A DNA stretch of 64,000 nucleotides, from assembly GCF_026319305.1 (NCBI RefSeq), contig NZ_JAPDMV010000014.1, positions 1 to 64,000 on the forward strand, written 5' to 3'. The stretch comes from Methylophaga sp. OBS4. GTDB lineage: Bacteria > Pseudomonadota > Gammaproteobacteria > Nitrosococcales > Methylophagaceae. The number at the start of each line of letters is the position of its first letter. The stretch's first letter is position 1. The position numbers were made by a program, and so were the translations under genes. This document shows positions 54,036 to 64,000 of the stretch, piece by piece. The notes below the pieces were generated by a model. The model was not told the DNA's origin. It did not search any database and saw nothing but the letters and a program-made list of their open reading frames with translations.

Positions 54036-54734
54036 TTAACCGTTACTCAGACTGCTTTCAATCTCCAGCAGGGCCTGCATCGGATCGGCAGCAGCGGTAA
54101 TCGGACGACCGATGACCAGAAAATGACTGCCGGCATCGAGGGCTTGTTTCGGTGTCATGGTGCGGTGCTGGTCACCGCGATCACTGCCGGCCGGACGAAT
54201 GCCGGGTGTAATTAACTGGAAGTCTGCGCCCAATGCCAGACGCAAAGGCGTAGCTTCCTGTGCCGAGCAGACTACGCCATCAAGTCCGCTGTTTTTGGCA
54301 AGTTGTGCCAGCCTGACTACGGTATCGGTCATACTGCCGGAAAGACCAATCTGATCAAATGTTGCCTGGTCCATGCTGGTCAGCAGGGTGACACCAATCA
54401 GGATGGGGGAGTCTTCGCTGTCACCGACTGCCTGGCGTGCAGCCTGCATCATGGCAGCACCGCCGAGGGTATGCACATTAAGCATCCATACGCCCAGATC
54501 GGCCGCCGCCGCACAGGCGCGACCGACGGTGTGGGGAATATCGTGATATTTCAGATCCAGAAATACATCAAATCCGCGACCAATCAGGGCTTTGACCACA
54601 TCAGGGCCGGAGCGGGTAAACAACTCCTTGCCCACCTTAACGCGGGCACGATCGGGGTCGATTTGATCGGCCAGTTTCAGTGCCGCCTCGGCATCGGCAT
54701 AATCAAGGGCGACGATGATTTTCGGATCGGACAT
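54036..54734 (-). CDS. pyrF: Orotidine 5'-phosphate decarboxylase
   Basis: Last step of UMP synthesis. The 232-residue product has the catalytic array D60-x-K62-x2-D65 in [14 protein letters not shown], the opening [12 protein letters not shown], and the phosphate-binding end [17 protein letters not shown]. Length is normal for the bacterial enzyme. It is convergent with the protease gene and divergent from tgt. Confidence 0.98.
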   Translation of the reverse strand: MSDPKIIVALDYADAEAALKLADQIDPDRARVKVGKELFTRSGPDVVKALIGRGFDVFLDLKYHDIPHTVGRACAAAADLGVWMLNVHTLGGAAMMQAARQAVGDSEDSPILIGVTLLTSMDQATFDQIGLSGSMTDTVVRLAQLAKNSGLDGVVCSAQEATPLRLALGADFQLITPGIRPAGSDRGDQHRTMTPKQALDAGSHFLVIGRPITAAADPMQALLEIESSLSNG

Positions 54735-54856
54735 TCATGACTCCAGATTGGGTTAACAGGCGTGATCTTAGCGTAACGTCGGGGATAATGCGTCGTTTTC
54801 GCTGTTGTATCGCATAAAATGGTATCCTGTGCCACGTTTTTTGTGGAATGACATAA

Positions 54857-55957
<1,101 letters not shown>

Positions 55958-56042
55958 ACCTGATTACTGTCCATTGCTATCAAGAAAACGGATGGCTGTG
56001 GCATAATCGGTTTCTTTTTTCTCTTTGATTTGAGGATTTATG

Positions 56043-56375
56043 ATGGATTTTTTCATTTCTCCTGCTTTTGCTGAAGCAGGTACTCAGGCAGCATCATCTC
56101 CCGGTTTGCTGGATTTTGCTTTTCCAATCATCTTGCTGGTGTTGTTCTATGTCATGTTGATCAGACCTCAGCAAAAACGCGCCAAAGAACACCGTGCCAT
56201 GCAGGCTGCTTTGGCCAAAGGTGATGAAGTGGTCACTGACGGTGGTTTGATGGGCAAAATCCTTGAAATTACCGATAACGCCATCACGGTGCAGATTGCA
56301 GAAAATGTGGAAGTGAAGGTACGGCGTGAGTCAGTGAATGCGATTTTGCCTAAGGGTACGCTGAAAAAACTGTAA
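56043..56375 (+). CDS. yajC: Preprotein translocase accessory subunit YajC
   Basis: A 110-residue single-span membrane protein associated with SecDF. It has a short N-terminus, a membrane helix (FAFPIILLVLFYVMLI, about 24-43), and the conserved RPQQKRAKEH and KGDEVVTDGGLMGKI. The second of two adjacent ATG codons is preferred, six bases after AGGA; the first is at 56040. It heads yajC-secD-secF. Confidence 0.96.
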   Translation: MDFFISPAFAEAGTQAASSPGLLDFAFPIILLVLFYVMLIRPQQKRAKEHRAMQAALAKGDEVVTDGGLMGKILEITDNAITVQIAENVEVKVRRESVNAILPKGTLKKL

Positions 56376-56427
56376 TTGCGTCTCCTACCGTCGTGAGATG
56401 GCTTGAATTAGACCTCAGGAACTAGAA

Positions 56428-58281
56428 ATGAACCGATATCCGTTATGGAAGAACCTACTGGTGCTGGCTGTTTTATTAATGGCCGGTGTGTATGCAATGC
56501 CGAACCTGTTCGGTGATGATCCGGCGGTTCAAGTATCGGCAGGTCGCGCTGCAACGATTGACCTGGCGCTGGTGAATGAGGCTGAAACGGCACTTAAAGA
56601 AGCGGGTATTGAGTATAAAGGCGTGGAGCTGGAAGACGGTCGCTTATTGATTCGACTGACTTCTGCTGACAGTCAGTTGAAAGCAAAAGAAGTCTTGAGC
56701 CAGACCTTGCCGGCTGATTACATTATCGCCCTCAACCTGGCAGCAACAACACCTGACTGGTTGGCGGCGTTGGGTGCTGAGCCGATGAATCTCGGTCTTG
56801 ATTTACGGGGCGGGGTGCACTTTTTGATGGAAGTGGATATGGACGCTGCCGTCAAACAGGCATTGGAAGGTTATGCCAGTGATGTTCGGCTCACTTTGCG
56901 TGACGAGAAAATTCGCTACAAACAAATCAAGATTGATAAACAAAAGCTGATCGTTGTGTTCCGTAACGCAGAATCCCGTGATCAGGCCGAAACGCTTATC
57001 AGTCGCGATTATGATGCCCTTCAGGTTGCGGTACTGGACGACGAAACTGTTTCTGCTTTGCAAATGCAGCTAACGGAAGTCACGTTACGTGAGACCAAAA
57101 CGTTAGCTTTGCAGCAGAATATTACCACCCTGCGTAATCGTATTAATGAATTGGGTGTGGCCGAGCCAACCGTTCAGCAACAGGGTGATAGCCGCATTGT
57201 GGTGCAGTTGCCGGGCGTGCAGGATACCGCGCAGGCCAAGAAAATTCTGGGTGCGACCGCCACCTTGGAATTCAGACTGGTCGATTTTGAACATGACGTT
57301 CAGGACGCGCTGAATGGCCGGGTGCCCGCCAACTCAGAATTATTCTATCACCGTGATGGCAGGCCTTATCTGCTTAATAAACGGGTGATGCTGACCGGTG
57401 AACATGTCATTAACGCCGCCTCTACATTGGATCCGCAATCCGGTTCACCGGCCGTATCGGTCACGCTGGACGGTAAAGGGGCACGTGCTTTCAGTAATGT
57501 CACCCGTGACAATATCGGCAATCCGATGGCGGTGGTATTTATCGAGTCCAAAACCGAAACCAAGGAAGTCGACGGCGAACTGGTTAAAGTACGCCGTCAG
57601 GTACCGGAGATCATTAATGTCGCGACTATTCGCGATCAGTTAAGCAAGAAATTCCAGATCACCGGACTGGACAGCACCACCGAAGCACGCGACCTGGCAT
57701 TACTGTTACGTGCCGGTGCTTTGGCCGCACCCATTGAGATTGTGGAAGAACGGACCGTTGGCCCCAGCCTGGGGCAGGATAATATTGATCAGGGGTTTGC
57801 CTCGGTCATGATCGGGTTCGCTTTTGTTTTGGTATTCATGCTGGTCTGGTACCGCGTGTTTGGTTTTGTTGCCAATCTGGCACTGGCCAGTAATCTGGTA
57901 TTTATTGTTGCTTTGTTGTCGATGCTGCAGGCGACACTGACCTTGCCGGGTATCGCCGGTATTGTGTTGACCGTGGGTATGGCGGTTGATGCTAATGTGC
58001 TGATATTCGAACGTATCCGCGAAGAGCTGCGTATCGGTAACAGTCCGCAGTCAAGCATTAATGCCGGTTACGGCAAAGCTTTCTCCACTATTGCCGATGC
58101 CAATATCACAACGTTGATCGCGGCTATCGTGTTATTCGGTTTTGGTACCGGTTCCATCAAGGGCTTTGCTGTGACGCTGTCTTTGGGCATTATCACCTCA
58201 ATGTTTACAGCCATCATGGGCACACGCGCCGTGATTAATCTGATTTACGGTCGCCAGCACAAACCCAAGCTGTCAATTTAG
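56428..58281 (+). CDS. secD: Protein translocase subunit SecD
   Basis: Inner-membrane protein that uses proton motive force to help preprotein translocation. The 617-residue product has one N-terminal membrane helix, the large P1 head with LGLDLRGGVHFLMEVD, and five C-terminal membrane helices including TLPGIAGIVLTVGMAVDANV and IFERIREELR. Length agrees with the E. coli type. Confidence 0.98.
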   Translation: MNRYPLWKNLLVLAVLLMAGVYAMPNLFGDDPAVQVSAGRAATIDLALVNEAETALKEAGIEYKGVELEDGRLLIRLTSADSQLKAKEVLSQTLPADYIIALNLAATTPDWLAALGAEPMNLGLDLRGGVHFLMEVDMDAAVKQALEGYASDVRLTLRDEKIRYKQIKIDKQKLIVVFRNAESRDQAETLISRDYDALQVAVLDDETVSALQMQLTEVTLRETKTLALQQNITTLRNRINELGVAEPTVQQQGDSRIVVQLPGVQDTAQAKKILGATATLEFRLVDFEHDVQDALNGRVPANSELFYHRDGRPYLLNKRVMLTGEHVINAASTLDPQSGSPAVSVTLDGKGARAFSNVTRDNIGNPMAVVFIESKTETKEVDGELVKVRRQVPEIINVATIRDQLSKKFQITGLDSTTEARDLALLLRAGALAAPIEIVEERTVGPSLGQDNIDQGFASVMIGFAFVLVFMLVWYRVFGFVANLALASNLVFIVALLSMLQATLTLPGIAGIVLTVGMAVDANVLIFERIREELRIGNSPQSSINAGYGKAFSTIADANITTLIAAIVLFGFGTGSIKGFAVTLSLGIITSMFTAIMGTRAVINLIYGRQHKPKLSI

Positions 58282-58292
58282 GATAAGCAGAC

Positions 58293-59243
58293 ATGCAACT
58301 TTTAAGTAAAGAAACCCACTTCCAATTCATGTCCAAACGCCGTCTGGCGGCGTTTTTCTCTGTCATGTTGATTATGGTGTCGCTGTCATCGCTGTTTATG
58401 CAGGGATTGAATTTCGGTATCGATTTCACCGGCGGCACCATGATTGAACTGGGCTATCAGGATGAAGTTGATCTGAACCAGCTGCGCAGTGCGCTTGCAC
58501 AGGGCGGTTATGCCGATGCGCTAGTGCAGAATTTTGGCTCGATTCATGATGTGCTGATTCGGCTGCCGGTGATTGAAACGCAGAATATGGCAGAGCTCAG
58601 CAACGAAGTCGTGTCGTTCTTGCAATCACAGACTGAGTCCAAGATTGATGTGCGCCGTGTAGAGTTTGTTGGCCCCCAGGTCGGCGAGGAGCTCACTGAG
58701 CAAGGTGGTCTTGCCATGCTTTATGCGCTGATTGGTATTCTGATTTATGTCTCACTGCGGTTTGAATATCGTTTTGCTATTGGTTCTGTCGTAGCGCTGA
58801 TACATGACGTTATTATCACTCTGGGCTTCTTCTCGCTCACACGAATTGAATTTGACCTGACGGTGCTGGCGGCGATTCTGGCGATAATCGGTTACTCGCT
58901 TAACGATACCATTGTAGTATTTGACCGTATTCGAGAAACGTTTCTGCGTATGCGCAAAGGCTCTTCAGAAGAGATTATCAACAAAGCCCTTAATGACACA
59001 TTAAGCCGTACCATGATGACATCGTTTACCACCATGCTAGTAGTCTTCGCTTTGTTCATGTTCGGTGGAGAGGTTATTCATGCGTTTTCCATCGCCTTAC
59101 TGCTGGGGATTATTGTGGGTACTTACTCCTCTATTTATATTGCCAGTAATACCATATTGACTATGGGTGTCAGTAAGGAAGATTTATTACCGCCGCAAAA
59201 AGAAGACGGTGAAGAAGTGAACCCTGACGGTAGTCAGGTATAA
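58293..59243 (+). CDS. secF: Protein translocase subunit SecF
   Basis: Partner of SecD. The 316-residue product has an N-terminal membrane helix, FGIDFTGGTMIELGY, and the C-terminal six-helix RND-like region with IIGYSLNDTIVVFDRIRE and SRTMMTSFTTM. It starts 11 bases after secD and is followed by a strong terminator. Confidence 0.98.
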   Translation: MQLLSKETHFQFMSKRRLAAFFSVMLIMVSLSSLFMQGLNFGIDFTGGTMIELGYQDEVDLNQLRSALAQGGYADALVQNFGSIHDVLIRLPVIETQNMAELSNEVVSFLQSQTESKIDVRRVEFVGPQVGEELTEQGGLAMLYALIGILIYVSLRFEYRFAIGSVVALIHDVIITLGFFSLTRIEFDLTVLAAILAIIGYSLNDTIVVFDRIRETFLRMRKGSSEEIINKALNDTLSRTMMTSFTTMLVVFALFMFGGEVIHAFSIALLLGIIVGTYSSIYIASNTILTMGVSKEDLLPPQKEDGEEVNPDGSQV

Positions 59244-59273
59244 AAAAAGCCCGGCTGAGCCGGGCTTTTTTTT
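59242..59273 (+). terminator. Terminator of yajC-secDF
   Basis: AAAGCCCGGC-TGA-GCCGGGCTTT followed by T8. It overlaps the stop codon of the small gene on the other strand and may act in both directions. Confidence 0.92.
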
Positions 59274-59520
59274 AGTGGAATGATTGATCACAAAACCTTA
59301 ATTCTTTACTGATGGTGTTGGTTTGCGGTGATCGTGTTCGGCGCTTTGAGTCCAGTGAGATTACTTTGGCGCGCTGGTCTCGTGCCTTGGCTTCCTGCGT
59401 TGTTTCGACACTGAGAATACGCAGCCCTTCATAATCGCTTTGAAAACTCATAAAGGTGGCGAATTCTTCCAATCCTTCCATAATATGTCGCAGTTCTAAT
59501 TCTTGTGCTTTGTTTTTCAT
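59272..59520 (-). CDS. Small hypothetical protein
   Basis: An 82-residue protein of unknown function. It has a helical acidic N-terminus (KAQELELRHIMEGLEEFATF), no signal or membrane segment, and a basic C-terminus. CAGGTAG lies about nine bases before the ATG. It is convergent with secF and shares its terminator. I recognise no family. Confidence 0.5.
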   Translation of the reverse strand: MKNKAQELELRHIMEGLEEFATFMSFQSDYEGLRILSVETTQEAKARDQRAKVISLDSKRRTRSPQTNTISKELRFCDQSFH

Positions 59521-59807
59521 AGTCGAACTACCTGAAATCTTACTTTTACTATCGACCCGATATTGAAATTCTTGAGCTATATTTCACAGAATACAGAATA
59601 AAAACTGGTTCATTACAACCACTTATGGATGCCTGGCAGCAAACAGGAAAAACTCCCGAAGCATAAGAGACTGATTTACTGGCTTTATTGCAAGCAGCGT
59701 GAACTCTGCGGGTGAAGGATGCGCTACAAAATTGAGGAATTTTCTGATTTGTCAGTGTGGTAAAAGCTGTAAGGTACAACCATGATGAGAAGCAGATGGA
59801 GAGATTA
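59521..59807. other. Intergenic region with no recognised gene
   Basis: 287 bases between the small minus-strand gene and the periplasmic binding-protein gene. It is AT-rich with no strong hairpin or clear promoter. Open frames here run antisense into the next gene and lack support. Confidence 0.5.
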
Positions 59808-60605
59808 ATGACAAAAATGAAAAAACTGGGATTATTCATCTTATTTATCTGGCCGCAGCTTTTGTGGGCTAACGTGATTGAGGTCACCCTGCATTATGTG
59901 GGACCGACTGAAGGTCAGGTCTGGGCCGGTGTACAGCAAGGTTTGACTGAAGCTAACCTGCAAGGCGAATTTCTCGGCCAGACCTACACTGTCAAACCGG
60001 TTTCAGTTGAGGACCTGGAGCAACTGGATTCGGTAACGGCCATTTTGCTGGCGACCGATGCGGAGCAGGTGTTGGAAGTGGCTAATCAGCCGCAATTTGC
60101 CAATGTGCCGGTGTTTAACCTGACTTCTGCGGCTAATGAACTGCGTCAGGCCTGTTTGCCTAATTTATTGAATATACCCGTGAGCGAGCAAATGAAACAG
60201 GATGCCCTTAAGCAGTGGCAGGAGAAGAATCCTGATACCCTCGTGGTAGCGCAGGCCTGGCATGAAGATTTCGTTAAGTTTGCTGCCGCGCAGCTCAATA
60301 TCCGCTTCACGCGCAATCATCAAACCAAGATGGATGATAATGCCTGGGCAGGCTGGGCCGCAGTGAAAATGTTATCTGATACGGTGGCCAGAACCCAAAA
60401 TCCGCAAGCGGCTGTCATGCTGGATTTTTTGAAAAATAAACTGGCTTTTGACGGGCAAAAGGGAGATGAGGCCACTTTTCGTGATACCGGTCAGCTGCGC
60501 CAGATTGTTTTGTTAGTCGACCAGGATAATAATATCGTCGCCGAAGCGCCGTTGAGAGGTGTGAAGGGCGGTCTCGATAGCCTGGGTCTGACTACCTGTA
60601 AATAA
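59808..60605 (+). CDS. Periplasmic ABC-type substrate-binding protein, PQQ-alcohol-oxidation associated
   Basis: A 265-residue exported protein: signal peptide (LGLFILFIWPQLLWA), then a type I binding-protein-like fold with VTLHYVGPTEGQVWAGVQQG, and a conserved end (AWHEDFVKFAAAQLNIRF, AWAGWAAVKMLSDTVAR). The pairing with the beta-propeller gene 27 bases downstream matches a set associated with PQQ-dependent alcohol dehydrogenase systems. It is short for a binding protein. The ATG at 59808 is chosen because GGAG lies six bases upstream; the longer frame from 59757 lacks a signal peptide start. Ligand unknown. Confidence 0.75.
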   Translation: MTKMKKLGLFILFIWPQLLWANVIEVTLHYVGPTEGQVWAGVQQGLTEANLQGEFLGQTYTVKPVSVEDLEQLDSVTAILLATDAEQVLEVANQPQFANVPVFNLTSAANELRQACLPNLLNIPVSEQMKQDALKQWQEKNPDTLVVAQAWHEDFVKFAAAQLNIRFTRNHQTKMDDNAWAGWAAVKMLSDTVARTQNPQAAVMLDFLKNKLAFDGQKGDEATFRDTGQLRQIVLLVDQDNNIVAEAPLRGVKGGLDSLGLTTCK

Positions 60606-60632
60606 AAATAACGGAGTTTAAGGATAGAGATT

Positions 60633-61586
60633 ATGAGATTAAAACATTTATTACTGACTTTCCTGATTGTAGCCAGTACATCAGTACTGGCCGATGCGAC
60701 GAACCGTGTGTTTGTCTCCAATGAAAAAGACGACACGGTGAGCGTGATTAATATTCAAACCGGTAAGGTGGAAAACACGATTAACGTGGGTAAACGCCCC
60801 CGCGGTATCGGCCTGTCTCCTGATCAGAAACTGCTATACGTCGCAATCAGTGATGAAGATGCTATTGCTGTCGTCGATGTGCAAACGCTGGAAGTGATTA
60901 AAAAACTGGAAGCCGGTGATGATCCGGAAACCTTTGATGTTCATCCTGACGGCAATATTTATCTGTCTAATGAAGACGATGCTAAAGCTACGGTTATCGA
61001 CACCAAAACCGGTGAGATCATTGAGGAAATCAAGGTTGGCCTGGAACCGGAAGGCGTGGCGGTATCACCTGATGGCAGTCTGGCCCTGGTGACCAGTGAG
61101 TCGACCAATATGGTGCATGTTATTGATACGGCTAAACATCAAGTTATTGCTAATATTCTGGTAGCGGCCCGTCCACGCGGACTGGCGTTCAGCAGTGATG
61201 GTTCTTTGGCTTATGCCAGCAGTGAGGTAGGTAACGAAGTCACTATTATCGATACCAAAACCCATTCTATTATCAAAGAAGCAGCTATTGATGTGCCGAA
61301 CTCCAAACCGATGGCTATCGCGGTCAGTCCGGATGACAAAACCATTTATATCACCACCGGCCGTGGTAATTCAGTAGCAGTAATGGACGCGAAAACACTG
61401 GAGCTGAAAGCTAATGTACCGGTAGGCAAGCGTGTCTGGGGGCTGGATATCAGCCGTGATGGTTCAACGATATATACGGCTGATGGTGTCAGTGGCACAG
61501 TTTCCGTAGTGGATACTGCGACCAACAAAACCATCAAAACCATTGAGGTCGGCAGTTTCCCATGGGGTGTGGTTATCGACGACTGA
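60633..61586 (+). CDS. YVTN-type beta-propeller protein, PQQ-dependent catabolism associated
   Basis: A 317-residue periplasmic protein with a signal peptide (about 1-20) and seven repeats of about 40 residues, each with VSVIN/VAVVD-type strands followed by GKRPRGIGLSPD, LEPEGVAVSPDG and similar turns. The family (YVTN beta-propeller) occurs beside PQQ-dependent dehydrogenases in methylotrophs and others; the role is unproven. It is co-transcribed with the binding-protein gene and followed by a terminator. Confidence 0.85.
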   Translation: MRLKHLLLTFLIVASTSVLADATNRVFVSNEKDDTVSVINIQTGKVENTINVGKRPRGIGLSPDQKLLYVAISDEDAIAVVDVQTLEVIKKLEAGDDPETFDVHPDGNIYLSNEDDAKATVIDTKTGEIIEEIKVGLEPEGVAVSPDGSLALVTSESTNMVHVIDTAKHQVIANILVAARPRGLAFSSDGSLAYASSEVGNEVTIIDTKTHSIIKEAAIDVPNSKPMAIAVSPDDKTIYITTGRGNSVAVMDAKTLELKANVPVGKRVWGLDISRDGSTIYTADGVSGTVSVVDTATNKTIKTIEVGSFPWGVVIDD

Positions 61587-61612
61587 TTGATATCCAATAT
61601 CCGATTACTATA

Positions 61613-61644
61613 AACCCGGCAGTGGTGACACGGCCGGGTTTTTT
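61613..61644 (+). terminator. Terminator after the beta-propeller gene
   Basis: AACCCGGC pairs with GCCGGGTT around a 12-base loop and is followed by a T run. Confidence 0.88.
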
Positions 61645-61709
61645 ATTGCAGGATAGAAAATGTTGATTAAATACTTTGTTCAGCCGTTTTGACACGTTAT
61701 TATGCCTGC

Positions 61710-62222
61710 ATGATATTACTGCAGCGTTTCTTCCAGATATGCCTGTTTCGTGCGGGCCCTGCCGATGTTCCGGCCTCCCACTGGTTTTTCAAACTGGTTT
61801 TATTGATTTACTTCACTATTGGTGTGTTGGTCAGTCATATTGATTATGACTGGCAGATCAGCCTGATTGCCAGTTTTACCGATACGCTGTTGTTGGTAGC
61901 TGCCTGCTGGTTATTGTTATCGATTCGTGGCTTGATGGGCCGGTACACCCAGACCGTAACTGCAATGGCCGGTGCCGGTAGTGTGATTGCAGTTATCGGT
62001 ATGCCGGTATTATGGCTGTTCCGCCAGGTTGAACCACAAGGTCAAATCACCAGTCTGGTTTTACTGCTGGTAATGGTGGTGGTGTTCTGGAGTTTATTGG
62101 TCACCGCCCATATTTTTCGTAAGGCGCTGGATGTCAGTGCCGGCATAGCAGCAGCGATTACTGTTGCTTACACCATAGTCTCATTGATCGTTGTCGGCCT
62201 TAGCATGTCGGGAGTTGCGTAA
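61710..62222 (+). CDS. Integral membrane protein of unknown function upstream of mpl
   Basis: A 170-residue protein with five predicted hydrophobic segments (for example LVLLIYFTIGVLVS, LLLVAACWLLLSI, VIAVIGMPVLWLF, LLLVMVVVFWSLLV, AAITVAYTIVSLIVV). It resembles small uncharacterised membrane proteins with a Yip1-like arrangement. Its stop codon directly abuts the mpl start, so they are probably one operon. ATG at 61710 is chosen; a TTG at 61689 is a weaker alternative. Confidence 0.65.
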   Translation: MILLQRFFQICLFRAGPADVPASHWFFKLVLLIYFTIGVLVSHIDYDWQISLIASFTDTLLLVAACWLLLSIRGLMGRYTQTVTAMAGAGSVIAVIGMPVLWLFRQVEPQGQITSLVLLLVMVVVFWSLLVTAHIFRKALDVSAGIAAAITVAYTIVSLIVVGLSMSGVA

Positions 62223-63575
62223 ATGCATATTCATATTCTGGGCATCTGCGGCACTTTTATGGGGGGGCTGGCTTTGCTGGCCCGTCAGCTTGGCATGACT
62301 GTAAGCGGCTCCGATGCTAACGTCTATCCGCCGATGAGTGCGCAATTGGCCGCAGCGGGTATTGATGTCTCGGAGGGGTATCTACCCGAGCATATGCAAC
62401 CACGGCCTGATCTGGTGGTAATGGGCAATGCCATGACGCGTGGCAATCCGGCGGTGGAATATGTACTCAATCAGGGACTGCCCTATATTTCCGGACCGCA
62501 ATGGCTGGCGCAACAAGTATTGCAGGGAAGATGGGTGCTGGCCGTGGCAGGCACACACGGTAAAACTACCACCAGCAGTTTACTGGCCTGGATCTTGGAG
62601 CATGCCGGCATGGCACCCGGTTTTCTGATTGGTGGGGTACCCGATAATTTCGGAGAAACAGCAAGACTGGGCGATACCCCATTTTTTGTGATTGAGGCCG
62701 ATGAATACGATACGGCTTTTTTTGATAAACGTTCCAAGTTTGTGCACTATTTGCCGCGCACATTGGTTATCAATAATCTTGAATTTGACCATGCGGATAT
62801 CTTTGACGATCTGGCGGCCATTCAAAAACAGTTTCATCATCTGGTCAGAACCGTGCCCGGTGAAGGGTTGATTATCGCGCCGGAAGAGAAGGTGATTGAG
62901 CAAGTACTGGCCATGGGTTGCTGGACACCACGCCAAACGTTAGGCAGTGGGGACAGTGACTGGCGGGCCGAACTGCTTACAGCCGACGGCAGTGAATTTA
63001 AGGTCATGCACCAGCAGCAACAAGCCACGGTGAACTGGTCGATGCTCGGCCAGCATAATGTGAACAATGCCCTGGCAGCCATAGCAGCGGCGCATCATGT
63101 CGGTGTAACGCTGGAACATGCCTGTGAAGCTTTGTCGGCTTTTGCGGGTGTAAAAAGGCGGCTGGAGCTCAGAGGTGAAGTGAATAATATCCGTGTCTAC
63201 GATGACTTTGCCCATCATCCGACAGCTATTGCCACCACGATTGCCGGTTTGCGGGCCCGCATTGGCAATCAAAAACTGGTTGCCGTGCTTGAGCCACGTT
63301 CCAATACGATGAAAATGGGCGTGCATCAGGATGCTTTGGCGCAATCACTGTTTCAGGCGGATCGTGTGTTGTTGTTTCAGGATGACGGTTTGCAATGGTC
63401 ATTAAAACAAGTGACAGAGGAATTGGGCGAACGGGCAACCGTGTTTGATTCCATTGAAGGCATTGTTAATACCTTGCGAAATGAAGCCAGGCAAGGTGAT
63501 CAGATTCTGGTCATGAGTAACGGCGGCTTTGGTGGCATACATCAGCGTATTCTTGATGCCCTGGGGCAGCAATGA
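62223..63575 (+). CDS. mpl: UDP-N-acetylmuramate:L-alanyl-gamma-D-glutamyl-meso-DAP ligase
   Basis: Murein-recycling ligase that reattaches the recovered tripeptide to UDP-MurNAc. The 450-residue product is a Mur-ligase family member with MHIHILGICGTFMGGLALLA at the start, the ATP loop VAGTHGKTTTSSLLAW (about 108-123), EADEYDTAFFDKRSKF, and DDFAHHPTAIATTI near residue 330. The ubiX start overlaps the stop codon (ATGA). Confidence 0.96.
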   Translation: MHIHILGICGTFMGGLALLARQLGMTVSGSDANVYPPMSAQLAAAGIDVSEGYLPEHMQPRPDLVVMGNAMTRGNPAVEYVLNQGLPYISGPQWLAQQVLQGRWVLAVAGTHGKTTTSSLLAWILEHAGMAPGFLIGGVPDNFGETARLGDTPFFVIEADEYDTAFFDKRSKFVHYLPRTLVINNLEFDHADIFDDLAAIQKQFHHLVRTVPGEGLIIAPEEKVIEQVLAMGCWTPRQTLGSGDSDWRAELLTADGSEFKVMHQQQQATVNWSMLGQHNVNNALAAIAAAHHVGVTLEHACEALSAFAGVKRRLELRGEVNNIRVYDDFAHHPTAIATTIAGLRARIGNQKLVAVLEPRSNTMKMGVHQDALAQSLFQADRVLLFQDDGLQWSLKQVTEELGERATVFDSIEGIVNTLRNEARQGDQILVMSNGGFGGIHQRILDALGQQ

Positions 63576-64000
63576 CCGATAATAAACAAATCGCACTGGC
63601 GATAACCGGCGCATCCGGCGCGCCTTATGCACAACGGCTGCTTGAAGTCTTGCTTGGCAATGGCATGACGGTGCATTTAATGGTGTCGGCAGCCGGTAGA
63701 ATCGTGCTGGCCGATGAACTGAACTGGAAGTTGCCGGCGAGGGTGGGGGATATCCAGACTATGCTGGTCGATCAGTACCGGTGTGAGCCTGAACAGCTGC
63801 AGGTGTACGGTGAACAACAGTGGTCATCCCCGCTGGCCAGCGGTTCTCATTGTGTGCCGACGATGATTGTCTGCCCCTGTACTATGGGCAGCTTATCTGC
63901 GATTGCCTGTGGCAGCAGCGATAATCTTATCAATCGCGCTGCGGATGTGATGCTCAAGGAAAACCGCAGATTAATCCTGGTACCCAGAGAAGCCCCGTTT
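63572..64000 (+). CDS. ubiX: Flavin prenyltransferase UbiX (partial, runs off the window)
   Basis: Makes prenylated FMN, the cofactor of the UbiD decarboxylase in ubiquinone synthesis. The 143 codons in the window read MTDNKQIALAITGASGAPYA, with the FMN-binding ITGASGA, VCPCTMGSLSAIACGSSDNL and LILVPRE. The rest lies beyond the right edge. Overlaps mpl by four bases, an mpl-ubiX pair also known in Pseudomonas. Confidence 0.95.
   Translation, partial: MTDNKQIALAITGASGAPYAQRLLEVLLGNGMTVHLMVSAAGRIVLADELNWKLPARVGDIQTMLVDQYRCEPEQLQVYGEQQWSSPLASGSHCVPTMIVCPCTMGSLSAIACGSSDNLINRAADVMLKENRRLILVPREAPF

Overview
The window reads as one contiguous piece of a gammaproteobacterial chromosome, about 64 kb with few gaps. 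It is dominated by a polar-type flagellar and chemotaxis regulon of the Pseudomonas/Vibrio kind (FleQ, FleS, FleR, FlaG, RpoN-type promoters). The pair at 59.8-61.6 kb, a short periplasmic binding protein followed by a YVTN beta-propeller, belongs to families linked to PQQ-dependent alcohol oxidation. A marine methylotroph of the Methylophaga type is therefore plausible, but this is inference from gene content, not a proven identification.

Layout. 1-1949: C-terminal end of a giant type I-secreted, RTX-tailed adhesin (open to the left). 2.2-12.1 kb: flgBCDEFG, a repeat-bearing gap, then flgHIJKL. 12.2-22.8 kb: a flagellar glycosylation island, made of a glycosyltransferase/radical-SAM fusion, a leftward operon (sugar 3,4-ketoisomerase, ATP-grasp ligase, Gfo/Idh/MocA oxidoreductase) and a rightward operon (sugar aminotransferase, 1373-residue multi-domain glycosyltransferase). 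22.9-27.4 kb: two short flagellins, flaG, fliD, fliS and a fliT-like gene. 27.6-32.5 kb: fleQ, a repeat-flanked GIY-YIG nuclease gene, fleS, fleR. 32.5-38.4 kb: fliEFGHIJ, with a 261-bp terminal-inverted-repeat element between fliI and fliJ. 38.56-39.60 kb: an intact IS481-family element. 39.7-53.2 kb: a chemotaxis block (STAS protein, cheY, cheA, cheW, a ParA-like ATPase, a globin-PAS-PAS receptor, cheR, cheD, cheB, two more receptor-like proteins) with fliK embedded in it. 53.4-64.0 kb: housekeeping genes (retropepsin-like protease, pyrF, tgt, yajC-secD-secF, the PQQ-associated pair, a membrane protein, mpl and the start of ubiX).

How it works together. FleQ carries the LFRSLVG motif known for c-di-GMP binding and the GAFTGA loop for sigma-54 contact. 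By eye I find ten good -24/-12 sigma-54 promoters, in front of flgB, flgH, the two divergent glycan operons, the first flagellin, fliD, fleS, fliE and fliK (nine in all on the strict count of transcription units; the divergent pair counts as two). Three sigma-28-like promoters lie before the radical-SAM/glycosyltransferase gene, the second flagellin and the chemotaxis block. So the glycan genes appear wired into the flagellar hierarchy and probably build and attach a 3-amino-3,6-dideoxy sugar, possibly further acylated or aminoacylated, to flagellin. Not seen here: flgA, flgM, fliL-fliR, flhAB, fliA, cheZ and the dTDP-glucose genes rmlA/rmlB; they must be elsewhere or absent.

The most unusual items are a 66-bp REP-like palindrome inserted in frame in flgJ, the fliI/fliJ miniature element that abuts the fliJ start codon, the glycosyltransferase/radical-SAM fusion, and a soluble globin chemoreceptor ending in a CheR-tether-like pentapeptide. 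No tRNA, rRNA or CRISPR array was seen.
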